Shown: positions 51,850-63,432 of the stretch, piece after piece
Layout: the number at the start of each line of letters is the position of its first letter
Numbering within the stretch: the first letter of the stretch is position 1
Source: Candidatus Handelsmanbacteria bacterium
GTDB lineage: Bacteria; Latescibacterota; UBA2968; UBA8231
Direction: 5' to 3'
Length of the DNA stretch: 64,000 nt
NCBI GenBank assembly: GCA_016867395.1
Contig: VGJS01000005.1
Span: 1 to 64,000 of the forward strand
Program-made: the position numbers and the translations under genes
The notes under the pieces: model-generated
Told to the model about the DNA's origin: nothing
The model's input: the letters and a program-made list of their open reading frames with translations, nothing else
The model's database searches: none

Positions 51850-52656
51850 TCAACCCCTGGGGGCACCCGGGTAGGTGCCGTTGGCGTTCTGGGCCAGGTT
51901 GCCCCCGTCCATGGGGATGATGGCCCCGGTGATCCAGGGCGAGGCGTCGGAGGCCAGGAAGACGGCCAGGCCCTTGATGTCGTCGGGCCGGCCAAAGCGG
52001 CCTGAGGGGATGCCGCGCAGGTAGGTGTCGCGCAGGGGCGGGTCGGCCTGCATCCGCGCCTCCAGTCCGGCGTTGAGCACCTGGGCCGGCAGGATGGCGT
52101 TGACCCGCACCCCGCGCCCCGACCACTCGGTGCTCAGCTCGCGGGTCATCATCACCACCGCGCCCATGGCCATGCTGTAGGCGATGTGGCCCCGGCCCAG
52201 GGCGCTGATACTGGCCAGGGAACCGATGTTGATGATGCTGCCCTTGCCAGCCGCCAGCATGCGTTTCCCCGCCTCCTGGCAGCAGCAGAAGCGGCCGATG
52301 ACCAGGTTCTGGAGCACCTGCTGCACCTGCTCCATACTCACTTCCTCTGGCTTGGCCAGGAGGCCATCGCCGGCCACGTTGCCCAGGGCGTCGATACGGC
52401 CGAACTCTTTGTCGAGTTTGGCGAAGAGTTCGCGGATCTGGGCTGGGTCCGAGACATTGCAGGTAAGGGGCAGGGCGCGGCGGCCCAGGGCGGCGATCTG
52501 GCCGGCAGTCTCCTCCAGGCCCGCGGTATTGCGGTCGGCCAGCACCAGGTCCGCCCCGGCCTCGGCAAAGCCGATACTCATGGCCCGGCCCATGCCACTG
52601 GCTGCCCCGGAGACCAGGGCGACGCGGCCGCTCATGTCGAAGAGGGGATGGCTCAT
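51850..52656 (-). CDS. Short-chain dehydrogenase/reductase
   Basis: A 268-residue SDR. The cofactor motif is VALVSGAASGMGRAMSIGF. The catalytic Ser is in INIGSLASISALGRG, the Tyr in HIAYSMAMGAVVMMTREL with Met in place of the usual Lys four residues on (YSMAM instead of YSxSK). Loss of that lysine should weaken catalysis. It otherwise resembles the SDR of 44945-45769, so the two are probably paralogues working on related sugar acids. Its ATG overlaps the PhyH stop (ATGA). Confidence 0.86.
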   Translation of the reverse strand: MSHPLFDMSGRVALVSGAASGMGRAMSIGFAEAGADLVLADRNTAGLEETAGQIAALGRRALPLTCNVSDPAQIRELFAKLDKEFGRIDALGNVAGDGLLAKPEEVSMEQVQQVLQNLVIGRFCCCQEAGKRMLAAGKGSIINIGSLASISALGRGHIAYSMAMGAVVMMTRELSTEWSGRGVRVNAILPAQVLNAGLEARMQADPPLRDTYLRGIPSGRFGRPDDIKGLAVFLASDASPWITGAIIPMDGGNLAQNANGTYPGAPRG

Positions 52657-53375
52657 CAGGGGGTCGCTTTCACGTGGGAGACGTGCCGGCCCTGGGGTGG
52701 CACGAACTTCTGGGCGTGGGCGCCGACGTAGTGGCAGATGAAGGTGCGTCGCCAGCGGTCGGCGGTGGTGTTGGGATAGGAGCCGTGGATGCACTTGCCC
52801 GCAAAGAAGAGGGCGTCGCCGGCCTCCATGTCCACCCCCACCTCCTCCAGCCCCATCGGGATGAGGCTCTGGGCCTGGGTAAAGGAGATGGCGGTGTCCG
52901 CGGCTTCTACTTCCAGTATGCCGTGCAGGTGCGAGCCGGGCACCACCACCATCTGGCCCACGGCGCGGTCGGATTTTTCGAGCGGCACCCACACCCCGAT
53001 GAGGGGGTCGATGGTGATGTACTGCTCGTCCTGGTGCAGCGCCTGGCCCCGGCCGCCGGGGGGCTTGAAGTAGAGCATGGTCTGGATGAGCACGGCCTGG
53101 TCGTCGAGGAGTTGGTCCACCGCGGCGATCAGATCGGGCTGGGTGGCCCACTCCTTGGTGGGCTCGTCCCAGTTGTGCATGTTTATCATGCGGGGGTATT
53201 GGTGGTTGGGGTCCTCGGGGTGGTCAGTGGTACCGCCGGTGTCGCCGGGCTTGGGGCCTTCGGCGCGGCGTTGCATGTAGTGCTCGATCATGCGGGCAGG
53301 CTCGGCAAAAAGGCCGGGGGCCACGACGTAGCCGTGCTCGCGGTAGTGGTCGACCTGCCGGGGGGTGAGGACCAT
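52656..53375 (-). CDS. Phytanoyl-CoA dioxygenase (PhyH) family protein
   Basis: A 239-residue Fe(II)/2-oxoglutarate oxygenase. The H-x-D pair is in ALHQDEQYITIDPL; the distal His lies in GKCIHGSYPN, with the Arg in DRWRRTFICHYVG. It heads the operon of PhyH, SDR and an enolase-superfamily protein, which would carry out hydroxylation, oxidation and dehydration of an unknown substrate. A GGAGGAG ribosome site precedes the ATG. Confidence 0.9.
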   Translation of the reverse strand: MVLTPRQVDHYREHGYVVAPGLFAEPARMIEHYMQRRAEGPKPGDTGGTTDHPEDPNHQYPRMINMHNWDEPTKEWATQPDLIAAVDQLLDDQAVLIQTMLYFKPPGGRGQALHQDEQYITIDPLIGVWVPLEKSDRAVGQMVVVPGSHLHGILEVEAADTAISFTQAQSLIPMGLEEVGVDMEAGDALFFAGKCIHGSYPNTTADRWRRTFICHYVGAHAQKFVPPQGRHVSHVKATP

Positions 53376-53617
53376 GTACTCCTCCTGTTTTGGTGGGCTA
53401 AGATGGACGGAGGAGGGGGGCGTGTCAAGTAGGAGTGTACGGGGAAGGGAAAGAGAAGCGCCGAAGGGATTACAACGGGCGGAACTCGGGCCTCTGCGCT
53501 AACCACAGATGGGCCGAAAAGGCCACACGATTGGTCCTCCTGGGCCACACCCGTGCCCTCCCTGAGGCGGAAATCCCTCTGATCCTGACCCTGGCACAGT
53601 GCTTGCTATCCTACGTG

Positions 53618-53646
53618 TTGGCACCGCGTTCACCGCCGTGTATATT
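53618..53646 (+). promoter_or_regulatory. Sigma-70-type promoter of the small coiled-coil gene
   Basis: TTGGCA (53618-53623) and TATATT (53641-53646) are separated by exactly 17 bp. A start of transcription near 53653 gives a leader of about 16 nt before the TTG start. This is the best promoter match in the window. Confidence 0.6.
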
Positions 53647-53668
53647 CTCTCCAACCAGCGAGGCTGCC

Positions 53669-53914
53669 TTGACTGCGACGCCAGAATTCACTGCTCGCGA
53701 TGTGCTCCAGCAGGTCGACCGCCGGCTCAGTCTCATCGAGGAAGACCTGCGGGGGCTCAACGCCAAGGTTGATGACCGGTTCGGCGTTCTCGATGCCAAA
53801 ATCGCTGACCGCTTCGGCGTTCTCGATGCCAAGATCGACAGCAAATTCCATCTGGTGGTGGGCCTCATCCTGGCCAGTTGGTCCTCGATGATGGGCACCT
53901 TCCTGCTCAAGTAG
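53669..53914 (+). CDS. Small coiled-coil membrane protein with hendecad repeat
   Basis: An 81-residue protein. The N-terminal helix is RDVLQQVDRRLSLIEEDLRG. Two 11-residue copies follow, DRFGVLDAKIA and DRFGVLDAKID, encoded by two near-identical 33-bp units (53774-53806 and 53807-53839). The end is a transmembrane helix (FHLVVGLILASWSSMMGTFL). Eleven-residue periodicity fits a right-handed or straight coiled coil. The TTG at 53669 is preferred because of GAGG upstream and the promoter 22 nt before it; a longer frame reaches 53435 but has no support. It resembles DUF1640-like anchored coiled coils. The function is unknown. Confidence 0.6.
   Translation: MTATPEFTARDVLQQVDRRLSLIEEDLRGLNAKVDDRFGVLDAKIADRFGVLDAKIDSKFHLVVGLILASWSSMMGTFLLK
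53774..53839 (+). repeat. Two tandem 33-bp coding repeats
   Basis: Units differ at only a few positions (gaccggttcggcgttctcga and gaccgcttcggcgttctcga at their starts). Their near-identity at DNA level means the duplication is recent. Confidence 0.8.
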
Positions 53915-54028
53915 ACCAACAGTACAGCTACACCTCCCTGGCCAGCCCCCTCCCCTGCTCGTCCCACCTATTCCCGTTGACCACCTAAGCGTCGGCTTCC
54001 CGATGCCCCTTGGCCAAGGAGCATCAGG

Positions 54029-57000
54029 TCAGTACGCCACCTGCACCGTTCCCCGCAGGCGGTGGGGGCCGGTGTCGGCGTCCACCTCGAGCTGGTAGAG
54101 GTAGATGCCCGGGGGCACCAGGTGGCCCTGGCCGTCGGTGCCGTCCCACAGGCGGGTGTACTGACCGCTCAGGTCCGCGCCGAGGGGGTCCTGGCGCAGG
54201 AGGCGGCCCTGCAGGTCGTAGATCGCGAGGCTCACCGGGGCCGGCTGGATGAGCATGAAGAGGCCGTAGGAGAGAGCGAAGAAGTCGTTGACCCCGTCGT
54301 TGTTGGGGGTGATTAAGGCCCGGCCCCAGGACCCGCACCAGTTCGGCGCTGGGGCTGCGGAAGCGCATCACCAACTGGCCGCCCACTGAGAAGGGGTCCA
54401 CGTCCACCTCGCGCACGGTTTGGTCCACCGTCTCCAGGCCGCCTTCCTCGGGGCGCAGGTCCGCGGCCCGCACCAGGAAGGGGGTGCCGTCGCGAAAGAC
54501 GGCGGCGCGGAAGACAAGCTGCACAAAGCTGCCGGCTTGCACCACCCGTTCCCACAGATCCACGGTGAAACCCTCGCCGGGCTGGGGCTCGGCGCTGAAC
54601 ACCACCTCCTCGTCGTCGATGAGCACCCTCTCCACCTGGCTGACCACCGCCGGGGTCAGCACCTGGAGGTAGCGCACCCCGGTGTCGCGGCGGCTCTTGT
54701 CAAACTGCATCTCCAGGGAGAGGGTGAAGCGGGTCGGGACCCCCGGCGCCACCTCCAGGGGGCTGATCTCGCCCTTGAGGGAGGAGGCCAGGGGCCGGCG
54801 CACGTACTCGAAGATCAGGTCGCGCAGGGCCAGGCCCGGCTCGGAGAAGAGCAGGCGGAACTGCAGATACCGCTGCGGCCCTGGGGAGAGCACCAACCCG
54901 TCCGACACCGTCTGCCAGGGGCTCCATCCGGGGTTGGGCACGATGGGGCCCTGCTCCTCCTCCACCACGCCGATGGTGGTGTAGCGGCGCAGGGCCACGT
55001 TGTCGTAATCCAGCTTGGGGACCCGCTCCAGCTCGTCGGCGCGCCGGATGTAGTAGAGCAGCGGCTCCTCGTCGGGCCCGGTGCGGGTCTGGAGAGTGAC
55101 GGGTACCTGGCCCAGGTCCTGCCCGTTGAGGCGCACCTGGCCCCACACAGGGGAACCGCCCCGCACGAAGAGGGGGATGGAGACAAACTCGCCGCTGGGC
55201 AGGGAGCCCTCGCTGTAGACCTCGAAGCCGGCGATCTCCCACTGCTCTTTTTCGTGGGAGCGGAGGCGCAGGTAGCGCACGTCCCTGGTCGGGAAGGGCT
55301 GGTCCACCACCGACTGGCGGTTGGGGAAGGTCTCCGAGAAGCTGAGCAGGGACCTGTACTCAGAGATCAAGGCGTGGAGGGACAGGGCCGCATCGCTGGT
55401 GGCCAGCTCGAAGCTGCCCAGCACCAGGCCGCGGTGTTCCCCGTCGAGGCGGGGGTAGAAGCGGACGCGGTTTACCCGGAAGGTGGCACCCAGGTCCAGG
55501 TAGATCTCGGCGTGGCGCGTCAGTTCGTTGTCCTCCTCCGGGCTCCATGCGGTGTTGGGATCCCCGTCGATCCAGGCGCCGAGGCCGGCCTTGTCCACCA
55601 GGGCCGGCGCCATGCCCCCGCCCGGCCCGGATGCCTCCCTCGCGGGCCGGGCTCTGAGGGGCCAGGTCCTCGTCCTGGGCGGCTGGCCGTTGCGGGAAAG
55701 GCCAGGGCCAGGGTCCCGTCCGCGCCGGTTTCGGCCTTTAGGGTTCCGGGCCAGAGTTGGCGGGCGCTGCGCAGGCGTTCGTCCTGGCCGGCCAGCACCG
55801 AGACCAGTTCGAAGGGCAAGGAGGAGGAGGAGCGCAGTTCGAGCTGATCGAAACCGGGGTTGGCCCCGGCGAACTGGGGCCTCAGATAGAGGACGAACTC
55901 CTGCTCCTGGCCGGGCACCAGCCCCTCGATGGGCCACAGCTCGACCAGGGGTGGATCGAAGCGCAGTTGCAGTTGGCGCAGGCGGGCGGCCCGCGCCGGG
56001 TCGTCGCTGAGCAGGCGCGCCTCCAGCAGCAGATACTGGCGGGGATTGGGGGACTTGAACAATTCCCCTGGCTCCAGGTACGAGGGGGACCAGGGGCTCC
56101 AGTCCCCCCGTGGCTGCTCCTCGATCACCACCGGCGGGCGCTCGGCCTCGGGCAGCTTGTCCCAGGTGCTTTTGGTCACCTCCACCCCCTGTTTGTTGAA
56201 ATAGTGGGGGATGTGGAGCAGCTCGTCGCCACTGCGGGTGCGCAGCTCGACGCGGGTGCCGGGGGGGAACTCCCCCTCCCAGGAAAGGGCGGAGAGGAGC
56301 CGGCGCCGGTTCAGGCGGATCAGGGGCGCGGTCATCACCACCTCGGAGGCGTAGCCCTCGCCGTAGACCTGCACCTCGCTGAGGTTGGCCCCCTCGCGCT
56401 TGCCCACGTCCAGCTTGAGCCTTCTCACCTCGACGAAGCGCACCTGCTGCAGGGGGAAACGCTCCTCCAGGCGCACGAAGACCTCGCGGTTCTGCCGCTC
56501 CTCAAAGGCCCGCCAGATCTTCTCGCTGCTGGGGTCCAGGCTGCCGTCGGAGACGCGCACGTGGTAGGCGGGGGGGGCTGCCCGGGGCTCAGCAGGAGGA
56601 CCTGGTCCAGCCAGTAGCGGGTGCCCAGGTCCACCTCTATCTGTTTCTGGTTCTTGATGGGGTCGTATTCGAGCAGGCTGCGGAAGGTGGAGTAGAGCCG
56701 TCCTCCACCTCGCGGGTGCGCCGGGTATTGCCCACCCGCACCCCCCCGGCGGGGGGCAGGGAGCGGGTCAGGCGCACCACCTCGTCGCCGGCGGCGTAGA
56801 CCTCCACCTCGGCCAGGCGGGGGCGCTCGCGGCGGAAGTAGCGCACCTGGCCCTGCTCCCCGGCGGGCAGGGCCTCGTAGATCTCCCGCTCCACCTGGAT
56901 CTGGCGGCCGGCCCCGGTGCGCCGGTAGTGGTCGATGGCCCCCTGGTCGATGGAGTCGAGTTGAGCGTAGACATCGGGGGTGACCTCGCGGCCGCGCACC

Positions 57001-57671
57001 CCGTCGCTGCCCAGGGCCTCGAAGCGCAGGATCTGGGCCACCTCGCCGGTGGCCCCCGGAGCGGAGGGCCGCTGGGGCAGCACTTCGAACTCGAAGTCGC
57101 GCTGATCCTTGTTGGGCTCCGTTACCAGCCCCACTCGGAAGTACTCGCGGTTGCGGGCCTACCTAAGGGCAATGCGCCCGTCCGAGATCAGCACCCGGAA
57201 CTTGAGGAAGGGATCGCCCTGGCCCTCGGCGGCAAAGCGCACCCGGACCCACTGGGCGATCACCGCCCGGCCCAGGTCCAACTCCAGCCACCAGCGCTCC
57301 AGCGGGGCCAGGGGGTCGGGCTCCCAGTAAGTGGCCGGGTCCCTGTCCATGGCCAGCAGGCCGGCCTGGGGGTTGGAGCCGGCGGCCCGCACCCCGCCGC
57401 TGAGGGTGTCGCCCTCGTTGATGTAGCGGAAGAGGCCCGCGTCGAGGGCGGCGTTGAGGGGCCGGCGCACCAGGCGGGGCTCCACGGTCCCCTCGGGCAG
57501 GATGACCCGCGCCCTTTCGGGAGCGGTCCACCACTGCCAGTGCTCGGCGGTGTTGACCACCACCTGGTCGGGGAGGAGCCGGTAGTCCTCCTGGGCCGGG
57601 GCAGCACCGGCCCCAAACCCCAACTGGAACAGGAGGGCGATGGTGGGGAAGAGGATGTGCCGCTCCTTCAT
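54029..57671 (-). pseudogene. Large secreted discoidin-type protein with FlgD/CHU_C-like C-terminus, multiply broken
   Basis: In total about 1200 codons. The signal peptide is LFPTIALLFQLGFGAGAAPAQ. Then repeated discoidin-like domains appear: MDRDPATYWEPDPLAPLERW and DGDPNTAWSPEEDNELTRHA both carry the same pattern. Near the end ITPNNDGVNDFFALSYGLFM and a FlgD-type Ig domain (VSLAIYDLQGRLL through PPGIYLYQLEVD) close the protein, as in proteins of type IX or similar secretion in FCB bacteria. Lesions are TAG at 57159-57161 and frameshifts near 56700, 56570 (run of C), 55650 and 54318. The count is too high for a functional gene. Homopolymer breaks could partly be assembly errors. Confidence 0.85.
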
Positions 57672-57755
57672 GGCGCTACCTGGGCAAGACGGGCAAAGAC
57701 CGGCGCGACAGCCAGAGGGAAATGGCGTCGCTCCGGGCGCCGCATCCCCCGAGGT

Positions 57756-58153
57756 TTAATTACCTAACAATGCGCGGGGATGTCCAACGGACCGCAGCCC
57801 CGCCAGACGCCGGGTCATTGAGGGTGGCCGGGGCGGCTCCGCCCTGGTCGGGGATGGCGAAGGAGATGCTGGTCTTGGGTAGGAACCGTTCTTCAGATCC
57901 ACGTGGACCAGGGGGTTTTCCTCGTTGGCCAGGCCGCCGGAGGAGCACTTGCCGCGGAAGCCGAAGAAGAGGCCCTCGTTGAGACCGGGCGGGGCAAAGG
58001 CGGTGTCCGCCGGGCCTTCGCTCCCGCTGCCGGTCTGCGGATTGGGCAGGGGCTGGAAGGCGACCAAGGGATGCCCCCGCCGCCGACGAACTCCCCGGTG
58101 CGGTAGCGGATGTAGTTGTCGGGAAAGCCGAAATCCGCCCCTGGTGGATACGC
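57756..58153 (-). pseudogene. PQQ-dependent sugar dehydrogenase-like remnant
   Basis: On the minus strand DFGFPDNYIRYRTGEFVGGG (58085-58144) and, after a frameshift at a G-run near 58080, PPGLNEGLFFGFRGKCSSGG with ANEENPLVHVDL. The second segment matches the conserved GLNNG..FHGK..GGLANEENP block of glucose/sorbosone dehydrogenases. Flanking sequence has no clear domain. The rest of 57672-58197 shows no other gene. Confidence 0.5.
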
Positions 58154-58197
58154 CTTCTCTTGCTAGACCTGCCTGGAGGGGTCGAGCGAGGAACTGT

Positions 58198-58731
58198 TCA
58201 GTAGTGGTAGAGGGCCATCACCAAATCGATCTGCGGATTGCGAACGAGGTACACGAGCCGGTGTTCCTGGGCGATGCGCCGGGACCAGATATTGGCCCCC
58301 AGATGCCGGAGGGGTTCTGGGTTGCCGATGCCGCCGAAGGGGTTGCGCAGCACGGCCCAGACCAGGTCCAGCACGCGCAGGGCGATGGGGCGGTCTACCT
58401 CCAACCAATGGCGGAGATCCTCCCTGAATTCGTCCTGGAATGCGGCAGCCCGCTGGGTCTGAGGGCAGAGGACGCGCCTCCTACTCAAGCCCCGGGTCCC
58501 CACCGGGCCTTCGAGGGCGCGCTGGAGGGCGGCCAGCAGGCGCTGGGCGTTCCTGGGAGAGCGGAGCAGGTGAGCGGTTTCTTCGAGGCTGCGCAATTCG
58601 GCGGCAGGCAGGATGACCATGTCCGCGTATTTGCGGCGCTAGATGAGGACGAGTTCCTGTGCCTCTTCGGCGGCCGTCAGCACCTGGGCCAGGTTGTTGC
58701 GGGCGTAGCTGTAGCTGATCTGGGTGGTCAT
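58198..58731 (-). pseudogene. yefM-yoeB: YefM-YoeB toxin-antitoxin locus fused and interrupted
   Basis: The antitoxin starts at the ATG at 58731 (TTQISYSYARNNLAQVLTA), then TAG at 58639-58641 cuts it after residue 30. Beyond the stop the frame restarts at ATG 58620 with YefM-like VILPAAELRSLEETAHLLRS. It then runs on without a stop into a complete YoeB toxin (58198-58479): FQDEFREDLRHWLE, RNPFGGIGNPEPL, WSRRIAQEHRLVYLV and ALYHY. YoeB normally begins with its own ATG; here AGG is found where it is expected, after AGGAGG. The result is a 140-residue chimera. Confidence 0.8.
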
Positions 58732-58870
58732 GCGGGACTTCTGCGTAAATTGTACAGGAATATGTACAGCCAGAAGACAACCAGGTCAAGGACTGATCCT
58801 TTGACATCTAGTTGCACCGCATTATATTGCCGTTGCAACGCCGCGATTTCGATCGCAGCAGGAGTTTTGT

Positions 58871-59137
58871 ATGCCCAAAATCCAACAAGGCAAACCCATC
58901 TGGTTCGGGATGAAGCTGACCCCAGAGCAGAAGCAGCAGATCAGACTCCTGGCCCGGCAACGCAACACCTCGGCCAAGTAGGCGCTCATGGGTTTGGTCG
59001 AAGAAGCCCTGGCCCCCACGTCTTTCAAGGCCGCCCCAGGAACCTTTATGGAGGGGCTGGAGGATTTGATGGGTTCGGTTTCAGGGCCGGTGGATCTGTC
59101 TACTAATCCCAAGTACATGAAGGATTTTGGCCGATGA
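58871..59137 (+). pseudogene. CopG/RHH-like antitoxin interrupted by TAG
   Basis: The frame encodes MPKIQQGKPIWFGMKLTPEQ and KQQIRLLARQRNTSAK (DNA-binding ribbon-helix-helix), then TAG at 58979-58981, then ALMGLVEEALAPTSFKAAP and a C-terminal tail ending NPKYMKDFGR. The stop most likely came from GAG. ATG 58988, two codons later, could start a separate toxin-binding fragment. The stop codon TGA at 59135 overlaps the PIN toxin's ATG (ATGA). Confidence 0.7.
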
Positions 59138-59541
59138 GGGTGATCCTGGATACCGGACCTCTGGTCGCCTTGCTCAACCACTGGGATATCCATCATTCCT
59201 GGGCTCTGACCGCGGCGCAAGCGCTGAGGCCTCCTCGCTACACCTGTGAGGCGGTAATTGCCGAGGCCCATCACCTGCTCGGCCACGTGTACCAGGGTCG
59301 CAGACGCCTGTACCAACTCGTTGAATCGGGCCGACTGGACTTCTCCTTCTCCTACGCGCGGGACCTCGGCGAGGTCCACGCCCTGATCCATACCTATGAG
59401 GAGACAACCATGTCCTTTGCCGATGCTTGCCTGGTCCGCATGGCAGAGATGGAGGCAGGCAGCCAGATCTTTACCATCGACAGCCACTTCAGAGTCTATA
59501 GGCAGCACCGGACCAGAAAGCTGAAGCTCCTCATCCCATAG
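59134..59541 (+). CDS. PIN-domain toxin, VapC-like
   Basis: A 135-residue ribonuclease. Acidic residues of the metal site are seen in VILDTGPLVALLN (D6), AVIAEAHHLLGHV (E), MSFADACLVRMAE (D) and IFTIDSHFRVYR (D). These are the PIN-domain pattern of VapC toxins. It starts by overlap with the broken ribbon-helix-helix antitoxin. The toxin frame is complete, so survival requires that the antitoxin fragment or some other protein still neutralises it, or that the pair is silent. Confidence 0.88.
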   Translation: MRVILDTGPLVALLNHWDIHHSWALTAAQALRPPRYTCEAVIAEAHHLLGHVYQGRRRLYQLVESGRLDFSFSYARDLGEVHALIHTYEETTMSFADACLVRMAEMEAGSQIFTIDSHFRVYRQHRTRKLKLLIP

Positions 59542-59558
59542 AAGGATCGACGCCACCC

Positions 59559-60788
59559 ATGCCCGACCCCTTGCTCACCCCCGAACAAGCCCAGGCCCTC
59601 GTCCTCGAACACATCCAGCCCCTGGGCGTGGAACGCGTGCCTCTCTTCGAGGCCCTGGGCCGGGTCCTGGCCGAGGGGATCACCGCCCGGCACGACAGCC
59701 CGCCCCAGGACAATTCCGGTATGGACGGGTATGCCCTGCGCCACGGCGATGTCGCCGGGGCCGGCGCAACCCAGCCGGCCCTGCTGGAGGTGGTCGAGGA
59801 CATCCCCGCCGGGCACGTGCCCCAGCAGAGCGTGGGCCCGGGCCAGGCCAGCCGCATCATGACCGGGGCCCTGGTGCCCCCCGGCGCCGATACGGTGGTC
59901 CGGGTGGAGGATAGCCGCCGCGAGGGGAGCAAGGTGGCCATCCTCGTCCCAGCCCCGCCGGGGGCCAATATCCGGCGGCGCGGCGAGGACGTGGGTGCCG
60001 GGCAGGAGGTGGTGGGGGCGGGGATGTACTGCGGGCCAGGCGAGGTGGCGCTCCTGGCCTCGCTGCAACGGGCTCTGGTGCCGGTGTACCGCCCGCCGGT
60101 GGTGGCCATCCTCTCCACCGGCGACGAACTGGTGGAGGTGGACGAGCCCCTGACCCCCGGCAAGATCGTCAACAGCAACACTTACGGCCTGGCCGCCCTG
60201 TGCCTGGCCAACGGGGTGACCCCCCGGATGCTGCCCATCGCCCGGGACGACGAGGCCCAGATCCGCCGGGCCGTAGAGAGCGCCCTGAGCGCGGACTTCG
60301 TCCTCTCCTCGGGCGGGGTATCGGTGGGGGACTACGACTATGTCAAGAAGGTGCTGGATGAACTGGGGGCGCAGGTCGTGCTGTGGCGGGTGGCGATGAA
60401 GCCGGGCAAACCCCTCTTCTTCTGCACCCTGGGGGGCAAGCCCTACTTTGGCCTGCCCGGCAACCCGGTGTCCAGCCTGGTCTCCTTTCTCCAGTTCGTG
60501 CGGCCGGCACTGCGCAAGGCGGCCGGCCACCCGCCGGGGGCCTGGTGCCTGCCCGTGGTCTGCGCCCGCCTGGAGCATCCACTCGCCAACCCCGACGACC
60601 GCCGCCAGTACCTGCGGGCGCGCCTGCGCCTGGAAGCGGGCCGGCTGCTGGCCGCCGCGCCCCGGGGCCAGGGCTCCCACATGCTCAGTTCCATGCTGGG
60701 GACCAACGGCCTGCTGGTGCTGGATCCGGGTGCCCAACTGAAGGGGGGCGACGAGGTGCAGGCCCAACTCTTCGGAGCGCTGGCATGA
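59559..60788 (+). CDS. moeA: Molybdopterin molybdenumtransferase
   Basis: A 409-residue enzyme that inserts molybdate into molybdopterin. Domain order is typical: MoeA-N (RVPLFEALGRVLAEGITARH, DNSGMDGYALR), domain with GALVPPGADTVVRVED, the MogA-like domain (VAILSTGDELVEVDEPL, LSSGGVSVGDYDYVKKVL, ALWR-like VLWRVAMKPGKPLFFC and FGLPGNPVSSLVSF) and a C-terminal beta-barrel. Its stop overlaps the NUDIX gene's ATG. The window holds no molybdoenzyme. Confidence 0.94.
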   Translation: MPDPLLTPEQAQALVLEHIQPLGVERVPLFEALGRVLAEGITARHDSPPQDNSGMDGYALRHGDVAGAGATQPALLEVVEDIPAGHVPQQSVGPGQASRIMTGALVPPGADTVVRVEDSRREGSKVAILVPAPPGANIRRRGEDVGAGQEVVGAGMYCGPGEVALLASLQRALVPVYRPPVVAILSTGDELVEVDEPLTPGKIVNSNTYGLAALCLANGVTPRMLPIARDDEAQIRRAVESALSADFVLSSGGVSVGDYDYVKKVLDELGAQVVLWRVAMKPGKPLFFCTLGGKPYFGLPGNPVSSLVSFLQFVRPALRKAAGHPPGAWCLPVVCARLEHPLANPDDRRQYLRARLRLEAGRLLAAAPRGQGSHMLSSMLGTNGLLVLDPGAQLKGGDEVQAQLFGALA

Positions 60789-61348
60789 AGAAGGTGGAGA
60801 TCCACCAGCGGCGGCGGCTGCTGGACGATTTCTTCCGCATCGACGAACTCACCCTCTCCCACGAACTGCTGGATGGGCGCATGAGCCGGCCCCTGCGCCG
60901 GCTGGTGCTGGAGCGGGGCGACGCGGTGGCGGTGCTGCTCTACCGGCCCGCCGACCAGCGGGTGGTGTTGGTGCGGCAATTCCGGGCCCCTATCGGGGAC
61001 TGGCTGCTGGAAGTTGTGGCCGGCATCCCCGAACCCGGCGAGGAGCCGGCGGCAGCGGGGCGGCGCGAGGCGCTGGAGGAGACCGGGTATCAGGTGGAGG
61101 CGTTGGCGCCCATCGGCGCCATCTTCACTACCCCGGGCGGCTCCTCGGAGTTGATCCATCTGTACTATGCCCAGGTGGAGGAAGGCCGGCGTCTGGCCCC
61201 CGGCGGGGGATGTGTCGAGGAGGACGAGGACATCGAGGTGGTGGAGTTGGGGCTAGAGGAGGTCTGGGCCCTGTTGGACCAAGGGCGGATTGGGGACGCC
61301 AAGACCCTCATCGCCCTGAACTGGCTGCGGCGGCGCCTGGGAGGGTGA
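60785..61348 (+). CDS. NUDIX hydrolase (ADP-ribose pyrophosphatase type)
   Basis: A 187-residue protein. The complete Nudix box is GIPEPGEEPAAAGRREALEE with following TGY, matching Gx5Ex7REUxEExGU. The C-terminal half with EEDEDIEVVELGLEEVWALL suits ADP-ribose pyrophosphatase. It overlaps moeA by 4 nt, so the two are coupled; a role in molybdopterin-related house-cleaning is possible but unproven. Confidence 0.92.
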   Translation: MKKVEIHQRRRLLDDFFRIDELTLSHELLDGRMSRPLRRLVLERGDAVAVLLYRPADQRVVLVRQFRAPIGDWLLEVVAGIPEPGEEPAAAGRREALEETGYQVEALAPIGAIFTTPGGSSELIHLYYAQVEEGRRLAPGGGCVEEDEDIEVVELGLEEVWALLDQGRIGDAKTLIALNWLRRRLGG

Positions 61349-61446
61349 GGGGTGGGGACAGCCTTTGCTCCGGCTAGAGTTCTGTTGATATTATACCTCG
61401 ATTGCCAAACCAATCCGCCCACCTTTCCACTTGGGAGCGCGCAGCA

Positions 61447-63417
<1,971 letters not shown>

Positions 63418-63432
63418 GCAAGCGCGCGCGGG

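Noticed and set aside
57672-57770. Possible promoter or regulatory RNA before the discoidin gene
   Set aside because: No convincing -35/-10 pair or stable stem was found. The T-rich tract is too short.
16140-59137. Stop-codon recoding (TAG or TAA read as an amino acid)
   Set aside because: In-frame TAG, TAA and TGA all occur and fall at different residues (for example Tyr expected in NtrC, Glu in the CopG gene). They are mixed with indels, and most genes end normally with all three stops.
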